This document shows positions 19,302 to 28,421 of a stretch of 64,000 nt of DNA, piece by piece; the stretch's first letter is position 1, and every line of letters begins with the position of its first letter. The notes under the pieces are model-generated. The model had not been told where the DNA came from. It saw only the letters and a list, made by a program, of their open reading frames with translations, and searched no databases. The stretch lies in contig NZ_LLWH01000001.1 in the NCBI RefSeq assembly GCF_001411475.1, positions 1 through 64,000 on the forward strand, read 5' to 3'. This DNA comes from Pseudomonas endophytica (GTDB taxonomy: Bacteria > Pseudomonadota > Gammaproteobacteria > Pseudomonadales > Pseudomonadaceae). The position numbers and the translations under genes are program-made.

Positions 19302-20123
19302 TTATGGCCGGGCGCTGATTTGCTTTTGCAGATTCTGGATCTGGCTTTGCAAGGTGTTGATGTTGCGCGTCATTTGGGCACGGAATACGTCAAACTCAGC
19401 TGTATTAGGCCCTTGCGAGGCCGCCGGACGGTTTTCTAGCTGGCTTTTGAGCACGATCATATCCTGCTCCAAACGCTTCATTGAATCGTTCGGGTTGCCC
19501 TGTTTCTGCAACGCCGTCACGGCACCCGCCTGCTGTGCAACCGTGGTTTTAAGCGTCGCCAGTTCAGACCCAACAGCTTTTAGGTCACTCTCCAGTTGGG
19601 TCTGGGTTTCTTTCTGGGTGGTGACTTGTTGCACCATAGCGGCTTTGAGGCTTTCAAAGCGCTGATCCAGATTGTCCTGCTGCCCTGTGACCAACCCTTG
19701 CTGACGCTTGCCCTGCTCCACAAGCTGATCTTCAAGCTGTTTGATCTGTAACTTTAGGGCTTCGCTGCCGTTATTAATGTTCGACTCACTGGCCACCACT
19801 TTGCCTGAGATGGCCTGTAGGCGCCCCGCTGCCTCCTCGCTGATACGAGCAAAGCTTTCTTGAGTGGCAACCAGTTGCTGCTCCATCAAAGAAATTTGTT
19901 GAAAGCTCCACCAGGCCAGCCCGCCTACGGCTACTAATAGTGCCAAGATCAATGCCCACAAAGGCCCAGTGCTTGGGCCTTTGACCTTAATCACCGGTGT
20001 ATTGCGCGAGTACACCGTGGTGCGATCACGTGCCCCGCCGTTCAACGCCAACTCATCGTGGTCATCGGCATCGGCACGCAGGGGCGGAACATTGTCAAAG
20101 TCGTCACGTGAGTCGTTACGCAT
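19302..20123 (-). CDS. Single-pass membrane protein with long periplasmic coiled coil
   Basis: 273 residues. An acidic cytoplasmic N-terminus (about 1-52) precedes one membrane helix (LWALILALLVAVGGLAWW, about 55-72) and then roughly 180 residues of Gln/Glu/Leu-rich heptads (LKLQIKQLEDQLVEQGKRQQ and similar). No enzymatic motif. It follows the epimerase gene by 30 bases on the same strand, in the same general neighbourhood as argP-sodB-bifA in P. aeruginosa. The architecture suggests a scaffold or a regulator of envelope assembly; function unknown. Confidence 0.8.
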   Translation of the reverse strand: MRNDSRDDFDNVPPLRADADDHDELALNGGARDRTTVYSRNTPVIKVKGPSTGPLWALILALLVAVGGLAWWSFQQISLMEQQLVATQESFARISEEAAGRLQAISGKVVASESNINNGSEALKLQIKQLEDQLVEQGKRQQGLVTGQQDNLDQRFESLKAAMVQQVTTQKETQTQLESDLKAVGSELATLKTTVAQQAGAVTALQKQGNPNDSMKRLEQDMIVLKSQLENRPAASQGPNTAEFDVFRAQMTRNINTLQSQIQNLQKQISARP

Positions 20124-20153
20124 GGAAAAACCTTATCTGGATCCTGAAAAATA

Positions 20154-21152
20154 TTAGCGGTACGGCGACTCTTGAGCTTTCCACCAGCCACAAAACTCGT
20201 CCAGCGCCGTCCATAGGCTGACGTTGGGGTCGTAATCGAGGTAGTGCCGCGCCCGGCTGATGTCGAGAGTAAAGTCTTTATTCATCACCTGCACTCCATA
20301 ACGCGACAGCGTTGGTGCCGGTTGACCCGGCCACAGCTTGCACGCCGCCTCGCTCAACGCGCCCACACAGTAGGCGCCACCGTACCCGCGATAACGGGTG
20401 ACTGGCGGCAGATGCATCTGACGCATGACATAGTTAACGACGTCCCAAAACGGAATTGGCGTGCCATTGCTGATGTTGTAAGCCTTACCTAAAGCCGAGC
20501 CGCTCACTAATACGCTGCTCATCAGCGCTTCACTGAGGTTGTGCATGCTGGTGAAATCAACTTTGTTCAAACCATTGCCAATGATTGCGACACGATTTTT
20601 GCGTTGTTGCGCCAGCAATCTCGGGAAAAGGCTCATGTCCCCGGCGCCGGTGACAAACTGCGGGCGCAGAGCAATCACTTCAAGACCGAATTCCTGAGCC
20701 CCAAACACCCTTTGCTCCGCCAAAAACTTGGTTTCGGCGTAAGGGTGTTTAAAACGCTTGGGGACCTGATCTTCGGTGAGACCTAAGTGTGAGTGGCCGT
20801 CAACGTACAGTGAGGCCGAAGACAAATGCACCAACCGCCGTACCCGCTGTTTTAAGCACGCCTCCACCACGTTCTCAGTCACCAGCACGTTGTCGCGGAA
20901 GAAGTCTTGATAACGCCCCCACGTGCCGACGTGCCCCGCACAGTGCACCACAACATCAACATCGACGCACAGGTCACGCACCAATAAGGCATCGGTCAAA
21001 TCACCCTGGATAAACTCAGCACCACGGCGCACCAGGTGTTCGACACCTTCGGCTCGACGCCCGCTGACCCGCACGTCAAAGCCCTGCTCTAAGGCAAAAC
21101 GCGCAAAGCGTCCGCCAATAAAGCCGCTTGCGCCGGTAACCAGAATCTTCAT
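20154..21152 (-). CDS. NAD-dependent epimerase/dehydratase (extended SDR, 3beta-HSD-like)
   Basis: 332 residues starting at MKILVTGASGFIGGRFARFA (21152; an in-frame ATG at 21164 is possible). GxxGxxG cofactor motif, VVHCAGHVGTWG, active-site YxxxK as YAETK (HPYAETKFLAEQ), and the Ser before it (LSSASLY). The family oxidises or epimerises sugar nucleotides or sterol-like substrates; substrate unknown. It probably forms an operon with the coiled-coil protein downstream. Confidence 0.87.
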   Translation of the reverse strand: MKILVTGASGFIGGRFARFALEQGFDVRVSGRRAEGVEHLVRRGAEFIQGDLTDALLVRDLCVDVDVVVHCAGHVGTWGRYQDFFRDNVLVTENVVEACLKQRVRRLVHLSSASLYVDGHSHLGLTEDQVPKRFKHPYAETKFLAEQRVFGAQEFGLEVIALRPQFVTGAGDMSLFPRLLAQQRKNRVAIIGNGLNKVDFTSMHNLSEALMSSVLVSGSALGKAYNISNGTPIPFWDVVNYVMRQMHLPPVTRYRGYGGAYCVGALSEAACKLWPGQPAPTLSRYGVQVMNKDFTLDISRARHYLDYDPNVSLWTALDEFCGWWKAQESPYR

Positions 21153-21204
21153 CAATTGCTCCAAATGCTGTAAGTCTTGTTGCCTGCTGTTTAAACGTTG
21201 GATG

Positions 21205-22098
21205 TCAGGCTAAAGGCACTAACCACTGAGACACAGAACGGGATAAATGTGCCGTGAGCGCTTCTAGCAGTTGCCCACCATTGCGCCAATGATGCCAGTA
21301 CAGTGGCACGTCGATGGGTTTATCTGGCAAAAGCTCCACCAGTACCCCATTGGCCAGTTGCTCGCGCGCCTGTTGTTCAGGGATCAGCCCCCAGCCAAGC
21401 CCCGCCTCAGTTAGGCGAATAAAGCCTTCTGATGAGGGGCATAGATGGTGTTCGAACCCGCCGTCTACCCCCAGCGCTGCCAAGTAGCGATGTTGCAAAA
21501 AATCATCCGGGCCGAACACCAAGGCCGGGGTTTTAGCTAAATGTGCGGCGCTCACACCCTGGGGAAAATGCCGCTCAATGAATGCAGGGCTGGCCATCGC
21601 GCGATAGCGCATTGCGCCCAATAACAGACTGCGTGCGCCCGCTACCGGGCGTTCACTGGCACACAAGCACGCTGCCACTTCGCCTGCGCGCATGCGCTTA
21701 AGACCGACGGTCTGGTCCTCCACCACCAAGTCCAGTAACAGGTGGTTGTCGGCGCAAAAACCCCCTACTGCCTGCGCCCACCAAGTGGCCAAGCTGTCAG
21801 CGTTTAATGCAATCCGCAGCCGCTCCGGTAAGCCTTCATCATCCAGCGCTGGAACCACACTCTGCAGATCACGCTCAAGTAAACGCACCTGCTGCACATG
21901 GTTGAGTAAACGCTTGCCGATGTCGGTAGGGCTTGGGGGCGTGACACGCACTAGCACAGGTTGTCCGACACGGGATTCAAGCAATTTGATGCGCTGGGAA
22001 ACAGCCGATTGTGACAGTCCGAGTACCTGCGCCGCACGCTCAAAACCGGCCTGTTCAACAACGGCGGCCAACGCCGAGAGTAATTTATAGTCGAACAT
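21205..22098 (-). CDS. argP: LysR-family regulator ArgP (IciA)
   Basis: 297 residues. HTH at the N-terminus (MFDYKLLSALAAVVEQAGFE, LGLSQSAVSQRIKLLESRVG) matches ArgP almost word for word. The effector domain has WWAQAVGGFCADNHLLLDLV. ArgP senses lysine/arginine and activates the argO exporter gene, which lies divergently 104 bases away. That pairing makes the assignment firm. Confidence 0.93.
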   Translation of the reverse strand: MFDYKLLSALAAVVEQAGFERAAQVLGLSQSAVSQRIKLLESRVGQPVLVRVTPPSPTDIGKRLLNHVQQVRLLERDLQSVVPALDDEGLPERLRIALNADSLATWWAQAVGGFCADNHLLLDLVVEDQTVGLKRMRAGEVAACLCASERPVAGARSLLLGAMRYRAMASPAFIERHFPQGVSAAHLAKTPALVFGPDDFLQHRYLAALGVDGGFEHHLCPSSEGFIRLTEAGLGWGLIPEQQAREQLANGVLVELLPDKPIDVPLYWHHWRNGGQLLEALTAHLSRSVSQWLVPLA

Positions 22099-22202
22099 CA
22101 GTTTTCCTAATGGGCGATCAGCAATATTGTTTTTTCTTATACAGCCAAGACTCAGACAATAGCCAGCATCAACCTTCTCTTGTGATGTGGCGAGTAAGTC
22201 TT

Positions 22203-22805
22203 ATGTGGCAGAGCTACCTGAATGGCCTGTTGGTCGCGTTCGGCCTGATTATGGCCATCGGCACCCAAAACGCTTTCGTACTGGCGCAAAGTCTACGCCG
22301 GGAACACCACCTGCCGGTGGCCGCCTTTTGCGTGATCTGTGACGCGCTACTGGTGGCTGCTGGTGTCTTTGGTCTGGCGACTCTTCTGGCGCAAAACGCG
22401 GTGTTGTTAAGTGTGGCGCGCTGGGGCGGCGCAGTGTTTTTGCTATGGTATGGCACGCAGGCGTTACGCCGAGCCTTTTCGGCGTCGAGCCTTGAGCAGT
22501 CGACTGGCCAGACCGCACGCTCACTCAAAGCGGTGATGCTGAGCGCATTGGCGGTGACATTACTTAATCCACACGTCTATCTGGACACGGTGTTATTAAT
22601 TGGCTCACTTGGCGCACAACAAAGCGTGCCTGGCGCCTATGTAGTGGGGGCGGCAAGTGCTTCGTTGCTGTGGTTTTTCAGCTTGGCCCTGGGCGCAGCA
22701 TGGCTTGCCCCTTGGTTGGCCCGTCCCGGTACGTGGCGCCTGCTGGATCTATTGGTGGCGATGATGATGTATGCCGTGGCCGTGCAGTTGATTGTGGCGG
22801 GTTAA
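22203..22805 (+). CDS. argO: LysE-family amino-acid exporter ArgO
   Basis: 200 residues starting MWQSYLNGLLVAFGLIMAIG (22203). The LysE signature IGTQNAFVLAQSLRREHHLP and NPHVYLDTVLLIGSLG are present, with about six membrane segments. Exports arginine/lysine from the cytoplasm. Divergent from argP and very probably activated by it. The frame is open upstream, but the start is set by homology. Confidence 0.93.
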   Translation: MWQSYLNGLLVAFGLIMAIGTQNAFVLAQSLRREHHLPVAAFCVICDALLVAAGVFGLATLLAQNAVLLSVARWGGAVFLLWYGTQALRRAFSASSLEQSTGQTARSLKAVMLSALAVTLLNPHVYLDTVLLIGSLGAQQSVPGAYVVGAASASLLWFFSLALGAAWLAPWLARPGTWRLLDLLVAMMMYAVAVQLIVAG

Positions 22806-23002
22806 AGGGCCAGAAAAGCATCAAATTTTTGAATCATTCTCGCTGAAACGTCTATCCCACACAGTTGTCGCGTGGTTATGCCGCAACCCCGGTGCTATGA
22901 TCCGAGGCTTGCGCCGCAAAGAGTACAAACTCCCCGGCGCGTGTTTGGCCGCCCGTGATCGGCCTTGCGCTCATCGCAACTGACCTGATTAGGAGAATCA
23001 AC

Positions 23003-23599
23003 ATGGCTTTCGAATTGCCGCCGCTGCCGTACGCCCACGATGCCTTGCAGCCGCACATCTCCAAAGAAACCTTGGAGTATCACCACGACAAACACCACAA
23101 CACCTACGTTGTGAACCTGAACAACCTGGTGCCTGGCACCGAGTTCGAAGGCAAAACCCTAGAAGAGATCGTTAAATCCTCTTCGGGCGGTATCTTCAAC
23201 AACGCCGCTCAAGTATGGAACCACACGTTCTACTGGAACTGCCTGTCGCCAAACGGCGGCGGCGAGCCTACTGGCGCTCTGGCTGATGCCATCAACGCTG
23301 CTTTCGGCTCGTTCGAAAAATTCAAAGAAGAATTCAGCAAAACGTCTATCGGCACCTTCGGCTCTGGCTGGGGCTGGCTGGTGAAGAAGGCTGACGGTTC
23401 CCTGGCACTGGCCAGCACCATTGGCGCCGGCAACCCGCTGACCAGCGGTGACACTCCGCTGCTGACTTGCGACGTTTGGGAACACGCTTACTACATCGAC
23501 TACCGCAACGTACGTCCTAAGTATGTCGAAGCGTTCTGGAACATCGTTAACTGGAAGTTTGTTGCAGAGCAGTTCGAAGGCAAAACCTTCACCGCTTAA
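23003..23599 (+). CDS. sodB: Iron superoxide dismutase
   Basis: 198 residues. Fe/Mn-SOD with metal ligands in [13 protein letters not shown] segment ([13 protein letters not shown]), HTFYWNC, and the C-terminal [13 protein letters not shown]. The Fe-type marker [15 protein letters not shown] is clear. AGGAGA lies 7 bases before the ATG at 23003, overriding the longer open frame. A strong terminator follows. Cytoplasmic superoxide detoxification. Confidence 0.98.
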   Translation: MAFELPPLPYAHDALQPHISKETLEYHHDKHHNTYVVNLNNLVPGTEFEGKTLEEIVKSSSGGIFNNAAQVWNHTFYWNCLSPNGGGEPTGALADAINAAFGSFEKFKEEFSKTSIGTFGSGWGWLVKKADGSLALASTIGAGNPLTSGDTPLLTCDVWEHAYYIDYRNVRPKYVEAFWNIVNWKFVAEQFEGKTFTA

Positions 23600-23610
23600 G
23601 GCTGACTTTT

Positions 23611-23640
23611 CAAAAAAACCCGGCATTGCCGGGTTTTTTT
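23611..23640 (+). terminator. Rho-independent terminator of sodB
   Basis: AAAAAAACCCGG-CATTG-CCGGGTTTTTTT hairpin with a perfect T tract, 12 bases after the sodB stop codon. Confidence 0.95.
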
Positions 23641-23853
23641 ATGGCCAAAACAAAAGCAACTGATGAATCTGTCTTTGCGCCAGCTAAGATCAATTACCTA
23701 AGGGTTTTATTTCATTCGACGGCTCAAGTTCAGCGGGTTTTGAACCGACACATTAGCCAGTGCAAAAGCCCCCAGATAGCGCCCTTTAAGACTATAAGCG
23801 ACTCCTTCATCCCCATGACCACAGGCAAGTCGGCAAGAAATAAGGAATGACCT

Positions 23854-25905
23854 TTGAAGCTGGAATTCAAGAACAGCTTGTCGATCAAACTACTCAGGAT
23901 CGTATTGCTCTGCGCATTGATCGTGGGCGGGGTTTTAGGTTGCGCGCAAATCGTGTTCGACGCCTACATCACTCGCCAAACGGTCACCGAAGACGCCAAC
24001 CGAATCCTCAACATGTTTCGCGACCCCTCAACTCAGGCGCTGTACAGCCTAGACAAAGAAATGGCGATGCAGGTTGTTGAAGGGCTGTTTCAAGACAGCG
24101 CGGTGCACAAAGCATCTATCGGCCCGCCTAATGAAGCCGTGCTTGCCGAAAAAAACCGCCCCCTGCTGGACACGTCCAGTCGCTGGCTAACCGACTTGAT
24201 TCTGGGCAAGGAACGTACATTCACAACAAGCTTGGTAGGCGCAAACCAAGAATATTACGGAGACTTGAGCATCACCTTCGATACCGCCACGTACGGACAA
24301 AGCTTCTTGACCAACGCTGGCGCCCTAATGCTTTCGGGGCTATTGCGCGCCTTGCTGATGAGCTTGGTGTTGTATCTGGTGTATCACTGGTTATTGACTA
24401 AACCTTTGTCAAACATAATCCAGCACCTCACTCGCATCAATCCTGACCACCCCAGCGAGCATTTGATCCCGCTCCTCAAAGGGCATGAAAACAATGAACT
24501 TGGACTCTGGGTTAACACCGCTAATCAGTTGCTAATCTCGATTGAGCGCAATACTCATTTACGCCATGAAGCTGAAAACTCTTTATTGCGCATGGCCCAA
24601 TACGACTTTTTAACCGGGCTGCCGAACCGTCAGCAATTGCAAACCCAGTTGAGCAAGATCTTGGTGGATGCCAGCCGATCACAACGCCGAGTTGCCGTGC
24701 TGTGTGTCGGCCTTGATGATTTCAAAGGCATCAATGAGCAATTTGGGTATCAAACCGGCGATCAGTTGTTGCAAGCCCTAACCGACCGCATTCGCGCCCA
24801 CAGCGGTAGCCTTGGTGCATTGGCGCGCTTGGGTGGCGATCAATTTGCGCTGGTGCAGGCGTACATCGAGCAGCCTTACGAATCTGCGGAGTTGGCGCAG
24901 TATATTTTGGACGACCTCGAAGCGCCGTTCAGTATCGAACAGCAAAACATTCGCCTGCGCGCCACTATCGGCATCACGCTGTTTCCTGAAGATGGCGACA
25001 CTTCTGAGCAGTTGCTGCAAAAAGCCGAGCAAACCATGACCTTGGCCAAAAATCGCTCACGTGGCCGTTATCAGTTTTATATCGCCAGTGTGGACCGCGA
25101 AATGCGCCGCCGCCGAGAGCTGGAGAAAGACCTGCGCGACGCGTTGGCTTGCAACCAGCTGTACTTGGCCTATCAACCCCAAATTCGTTACAGCGACCAT
25201 CGAGTTGTCGGCGTCGAAGCGTTATTGCGCTGGCATCATCCTGAACACGGTCTGATCGCGCCAGACCTGTTTATCCCGCTGGCCGAAGCCAATGGCAGCA
25301 TTATTGCCATTGGCGAGTGGGTGCTGGACCAAGCTTGCAGTCAACTGCGCGAGTGGCACGATCAGGGGTTCACTGAGCTGCGCATGGCGGTCAATTTGTC
25401 GACCGTGCAATTGCATCACAGCGAGCTGCCACGCGTAGTCAATAATCTGTTGCAGGTCTACCGCTTACCCCCTGGCAGTTTGGAACTGGAAGTGACAGAA
25501 ACCAGTTTGATGGAGGACATCACCACCGCAGCCCAGCATTTACTGAGCCTACGCCGCTCAGGAGCGCTTATTGCCATTGATGACTTCGGCACCGGTTATT
25601 CATCGCTGAGTTACCTCAAAAGCCTGCCACTGGACAAAATCAAGATCGACAAGAGCTTTGTGCAAGACCTGATTGACGATGACGACGACACCACGATCGT
25701 GCGCGCCATCATTCAACTGGGTAAAAGCTTGGGTATGCAAGTGATTGCCGAGGGCGTCGAAACCCTTGAGCAAGAAGCGTATGTGATCAGTGAAGGCTGC
25801 CATGAAGGCCAGGGCTATTTGTACAGCAAGCCTTTAAGCGCACGAGAGTTGAGCGCTTATTTGAAACAGGCCCAGCGCAATAGCGCGCCTAACACGTCTG
25901 TTTAG
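23854..25905 (+). CDS. bifA: c-di-GMP phosphodiesterase BifA (degenerate GGDEF + EAL)
   Basis: 683 residues with a TTG start at 23854 preceded by TAAGGA. An N-terminal membrane anchor (LLRIVLLCALIVGGVLGCAQ), a periplasmic loop, a second membrane helix (about 155-175), a HAMP-like linker, a GGDEF domain whose signature is GGDQF, and an EAL domain with EALLRW, DDFGTGYSS and KIDKSFV. BifA of P. aeruginosa likewise has GGDQF and is an active phosphodiesterase affecting biofilm and swarming. Position after sodB matches the P. aeruginosa order. The EAL catalytic residues appear intact. Confidence 0.95.
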   Translation: MKLEFKNSLSIKLLRIVLLCALIVGGVLGCAQIVFDAYITRQTVTEDANRILNMFRDPSTQALYSLDKEMAMQVVEGLFQDSAVHKASIGPPNEAVLAEKNRPLLDTSSRWLTDLILGKERTFTTSLVGANQEYYGDLSITFDTATYGQSFLTNAGALMLSGLLRALLMSLVLYLVYHWLLTKPLSNIIQHLTRINPDHPSEHLIPLLKGHENNELGLWVNTANQLLISIERNTHLRHEAENSLLRMAQYDFLTGLPNRQQLQTQLSKILVDASRSQRRVAVLCVGLDDFKGINEQFGYQTGDQLLQALTDRIRAHSGSLGALARLGGDQFALVQAYIEQPYESAELAQYILDDLEAPFSIEQQNIRLRATIGITLFPEDGDTSEQLLQKAEQTMTLAKNRSRGRYQFYIASVDREMRRRRELEKDLRDALACNQLYLAYQPQIRYSDHRVVGVEALLRWHHPEHGLIAPDLFIPLAEANGSIIAIGEWVLDQACSQLREWHDQGFTELRMAVNLSTVQLHHSELPRVVNNLLQVYRLPPGSLELEVTETSLMEDITTAAQHLLSLRRSGALIAIDDFGTGYSSLSYLKSLPLDKIKIDKSFVQDLIDDDDDTTIVRAIIQLGKSLGMQVIAEGVETLEQEAYVISEGCHEGQGYLYSKPLSARELSAYLKQAQRNSAPNTSV

Positions 25906-25990
25906 GCCGCGATTTTTTGCGACATCGCGGACATCAACGCCAGAGGCTTTAGCAAATAGGAAATATTTACAGTCGTAACCCTTTACATAA

Positions 25991-26009
25991 AATGCATATC
26001 TTTCGCATT
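25991..26009 (+). promoter_or_regulatory. Weak candidate Fur-type operator
   Basis: AATGCATATCTTTCGCATT has 5-base inverted arms (AATGC/GCATT) in a 19-base frame, 63 bases before the imelysin start. It matches the classical Fur box at fewer than half of the positions. It is listed only because imelysin clusters are typically iron-regulated. Confidence 0.25.
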
Positions 26010-26071
26010 ATGTCGCACGTTTTGCGTGCCGTCGCATGCTTGTCCCACCTCTCGAAGCAGGATGTTCGCCC

Positions 26072-27418
26072 ATGATTCGTATGCCCCTGGCTACCGCCAG
26101 TCTGCTGGCCATCGCTATTTCACTCGCCGGTTGCGGTGATCAAGACAAAGAAAAAACAGCCACAGCCCCCACGCCAGCGGCAGCGACTACTTCTGCTACG
26201 CCAGCCACGGATGCCAGCGCGACGAAAGTTGACGACGCCGCAGCCAAAGCTGTTGTCGGGCACTACGCAGACATCGTGTATGCCGTCTACAGCGACTCCG
26301 AGTCCACGGCTAAAACGCTGCAAACCGCTATCGACGCGTTCCTCGCCAAACCGAACGCCGATACGTTAAAAGCTGCACGTGAAGCCTGGGTTGCGGCGCG
26401 TGTGCCTTACCTGCAAAGCGAAGTGTTCCGCTTTGGCAACACCATCATTGATGACTGGGAAGGCCAAGTGAACGCTTGGCCGTTGGACGAAGGTCTGATC
26501 GACTACGTTGACACCAGCTACGCGGGCGCTCTGGGTAACCCAGGGGCGAATGCCAACATCATCGCCAACACTCAGATTCAAGTGGGCGAAGACAAAATCG
26601 ACGTCACAGAAATCACCCCTGAAACCTTGGCCAGCCTCAATGAGCTGGGCGGTTCCGAAGCCAACGTAGCCACTGGCTACCACGCCATTGAGTTCCTGCT
26701 GTGGGGCCAAGACCTGAACGGTACTGGCCCAGGCGCGGGCAACCGCCCTGCTTCTGACTACCTAGAAGGCGAAGGCGCCACAGGCGGTCACAACGAACGC
26801 CGTCGTGCTTACCTCAAAGCGGTGACTCAACTGTTGGTGAACGACCTGAATGAAATGGTCGGCAACTGGGCGCCAAACGTTTCCGACAACTACCGCGCCA
26901 CGCTCGAAGCTGAGTCCCCACAAAACGGCTTGCGCAAAATGCTATTCGGCATGGGCAGCCTGTCGTTGGGTGAACTGGCGGGTGAGCGCATGAAAGTGTC
27001 GCTAGAAGCCAACTCCCCCGAAGACGAGCAAGACTGCTTTAGCGACAACACCCATAACTCTCACTTCTACGATGCCAAAGGCATTCGTAACGTGTACTTG
27101 GGTGAGTACCTGCGCACTGACGGCACCAAAATGACCGGCCCGAGCCTGTCGTCGCTGGTCGTCGCAATTGACCCGGCCACTGACACCACGCTCAAGTCCG
27201 ACTTGGCCGACACCGAAGCTAAAATCCAAGTCATGGTTGACCTCGCTAACAAAGGCGAGCATTACGACCAGTTGATCGCTGCCGGTAACGAATCGGGCAA
27301 CCAAGTGGTACGTGACGCCATCGCTGCTCTGGTTAAGCAAACGGCTGCCATTGAGCAGGCCGCTGGCAAACTGGGCATCAGCGACCTGAACCCAGATAAC
27401 GCTGATCACGATTTTTGA
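26072..27418 (+). CDS. Imelysin-family (M75) lipoprotein, IcmP-like
   Basis: 448 residues starting MIRMPLATASLLAIAISLAG with a lipobox SLAGC. After an Ala/Thr-rich linker comes the imelysin domain with the GxHxxE motif (GYHAIEFLLWGQDLNGTG) and a NERRRAYLKAVT segment. P. aeruginosa PA4370 (IcmP) is the nearest known protein and lies at the same place relative to bifA. Imelysins bind iron or heme-related ligands at the cell surface or in the periplasm; peptidase activity was reported for IcmP but is doubtful for the family as a whole. First gene of the imelysin/di-heme cluster, although it is followed by its own terminator. Confidence 0.9.
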   Translation: MIRMPLATASLLAIAISLAGCGDQDKEKTATAPTPAAATTSATPATDASATKVDDAAAKAVVGHYADIVYAVYSDSESTAKTLQTAIDAFLAKPNADTLKAAREAWVAARVPYLQSEVFRFGNTIIDDWEGQVNAWPLDEGLIDYVDTSYAGALGNPGANANIIANTQIQVGEDKIDVTEITPETLASLNELGGSEANVATGYHAIEFLLWGQDLNGTGPGAGNRPASDYLEGEGATGGHNERRRAYLKAVTQLLVNDLNEMVGNWAPNVSDNYRATLEAESPQNGLRKMLFGMGSLSLGELAGERMKVSLEANSPEDEQDCFSDNTHNSHFYDAKGIRNVYLGEYLRTDGTKMTGPSLSSLVVAIDPATDTTLKSDLADTEAKIQVMVDLANKGEHYDQLIAAGNESGNQVVRDAIAALVKQTAAIEQAAGKLGISDLNPDNADHDF

Positions 27419-27443
27419 TCTGCTGGGTTTAAGTGACTGATAG

Positions 27444-27471
27444 AAAAGGCGACCTTCGGGTCGCCTTTTTA
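27444..27471 (+). terminator. Rho-independent terminator
   Basis: AAAAGGCGACC-TTC-GGGTCGCCTTTTT hairpin, 25 bases after the imelysin stop codon. Confidence 0.93.
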
Positions 27472-27543
27472 TAGGGCCCCCGGCGCCCATCGTCACAAAC
27501 CCAAGTCAAAAGCACACTGTTGTTCACTCAAGAAACCAAACGT

Positions 27544-27606
27544 GTAAGAGCGAGCTTGCTCGCGATCTTTTGATCATTAACAGATCGCGAGCAAGCTCGC
27601 GTCTAC
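27544..27606. repeat. REP-type element of a second subfamily
   Basis: GTAAGAGCGAGCTTGCTCGC on the left and GCGAGCAAGCTCGCGTCTAC on the right, with GATCTTTTGATCATTAACAGATC in the centre. The GCGAGC arm sequence distinguishes it from the GCTGCCGCAGG type. Confidence 0.85.
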
Positions 27607-27723
27607 AGGAGGTTTCTAGACCCTGCCGTTTCAAAAAACTTTATCCAGACAATACATATTAATAGCTTCTCCCCTGTACATAAGTGATGAAATCAAAACT
27701 CAACATTTACCGGATGAGAAAAC

Positions 27724-28221
27724 ATGGCTATTAACCCTACACCCTTTCAATTAAGCGGCACCCCTTTACTCCCCCCTAATCAAACAATGTCTCCCGGGCA
27801 GTATCTAATAACCGAAAACGGACGCTTTCGACTAGAGCTACAAGCTGATGGAAATTTGATTATTAAAGAAGGTGAAATTATTATTTGGACTGCGGATAAC
27901 CATTAGGCTTATAGCAAAACTTTGCAGCGCAAAAAAATGCGTGAACACCTTCACTTCGTAATCAGCAATAGTGGTTTTCTTTATGACCCGTCCAGAAGAC
28001 GCTTATGGATTGCTGAAAGCACTCATAGCATTGATAAATCGCTTTGGTATAACGCCTGCATGGTCATGCAAAACGATGGAAACTTGGTCATTTATGACCA
28101 ACGTACAGGAAATCTTTGCTGGGCACGAACGGGCTTTACTCCAGGTCGTATGGCAAAAAGAACATTCAACGTGCTCAATATTTTACCTGACGGCAGACCG
28201 TACACTCTATGGGAATTTTAA
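27724..28221 (+). pseudogene. Mannose-binding (B-type/MMBL) lectin gene interrupted by an in-frame amber codon
   Basis: A 166-codon frame on the plus strand has a TAG at codon 61 (27904-27906) and no frameshift. Before it lie GQYLITENGRFRLELQADGN and LIIKEGEIIIWTADNH; after it, in the same frame, FVISNSGFLYDPSRRRLWIA and MQNDGNLVIYDQRTGNLCWA. These are the successive subdomains of one monocot-mannose-binding-lectin fold. QNDGNLVIY fits the sugar-binding QxDxNxVxY; LQADGNLIIK is a degenerate copy. No signal peptide. Such lectins occur in LlpA-type bacteriocins, normally with two domains. The region is visibly AT-rich relative to its neighbours, suggesting transfer. It may be a recent nonsense pseudogene, or be read through. 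Confidence 0.8.
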
Positions 28222-28260
28222 CTCCCCAACGATAAACCCTAACCCCACTCAACAAGTCGA

Positions 28261-28419
28261 TTAGTTTTTAAAGGTAGCAGGAGGATATAAACAATAAGAA
28301 CCATAAGGATCCGTCTGACATTTATAAGCAAGCTCCTCGCCGTGAGTCTTAGGAATAAAACAATCGTTTACACAACCAGAAAGCGTAAACAACATGTATA
28401 TCGCTATGAGCAATTTCAT
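28261..28419 (-). CDS. Small cysteine-rich lipoprotein, 52 residues
   Basis: Minus-strand frame from ATG 28419 to TAA 28261, preceded by AAGGAG at ideal spacing. It reads MKLLIAIYMLFTLSGC (signal with lipobox LSGC, lipidated Cys16), then a 36-residue mature part with Cys20, Cys34 and Cys43 and the segment KCQTDPYGSYC. It is convergent with the interrupted lectin gene, 39 bases from its end, inside the same AT-rich insert. I do not recognise the family. Similar small lipoproteins exist in phages and as envelope or immunity factors, but nothing here proves either. Confidence 0.75.
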   Translation of the reverse strand: MKLLIAIYMLFTLSGCVNDCFIPKTHGEELAYKCQTDPYGSYCLYPPATFKN

Positions 28420-28421
28420 AT

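Noticed and set aside
22864..22901. Sigma-70 promoter for sodB (TTGTCG ... TATGAT)
   Set aside because: The spacing between these boxes is about 26 bases, too long for a functional pair.
25991..26009. Strong Fur box before the imelysin gene
   Set aside because: Only a weak match to the consensus; kept as a low-confidence feature and not as a finding.
27971..28264. 97-codon frame in another phase across the lectin
   Set aside because: The lectin motifs lie in frame 27724; this overlapping frame shows no domain and no ribosome site.
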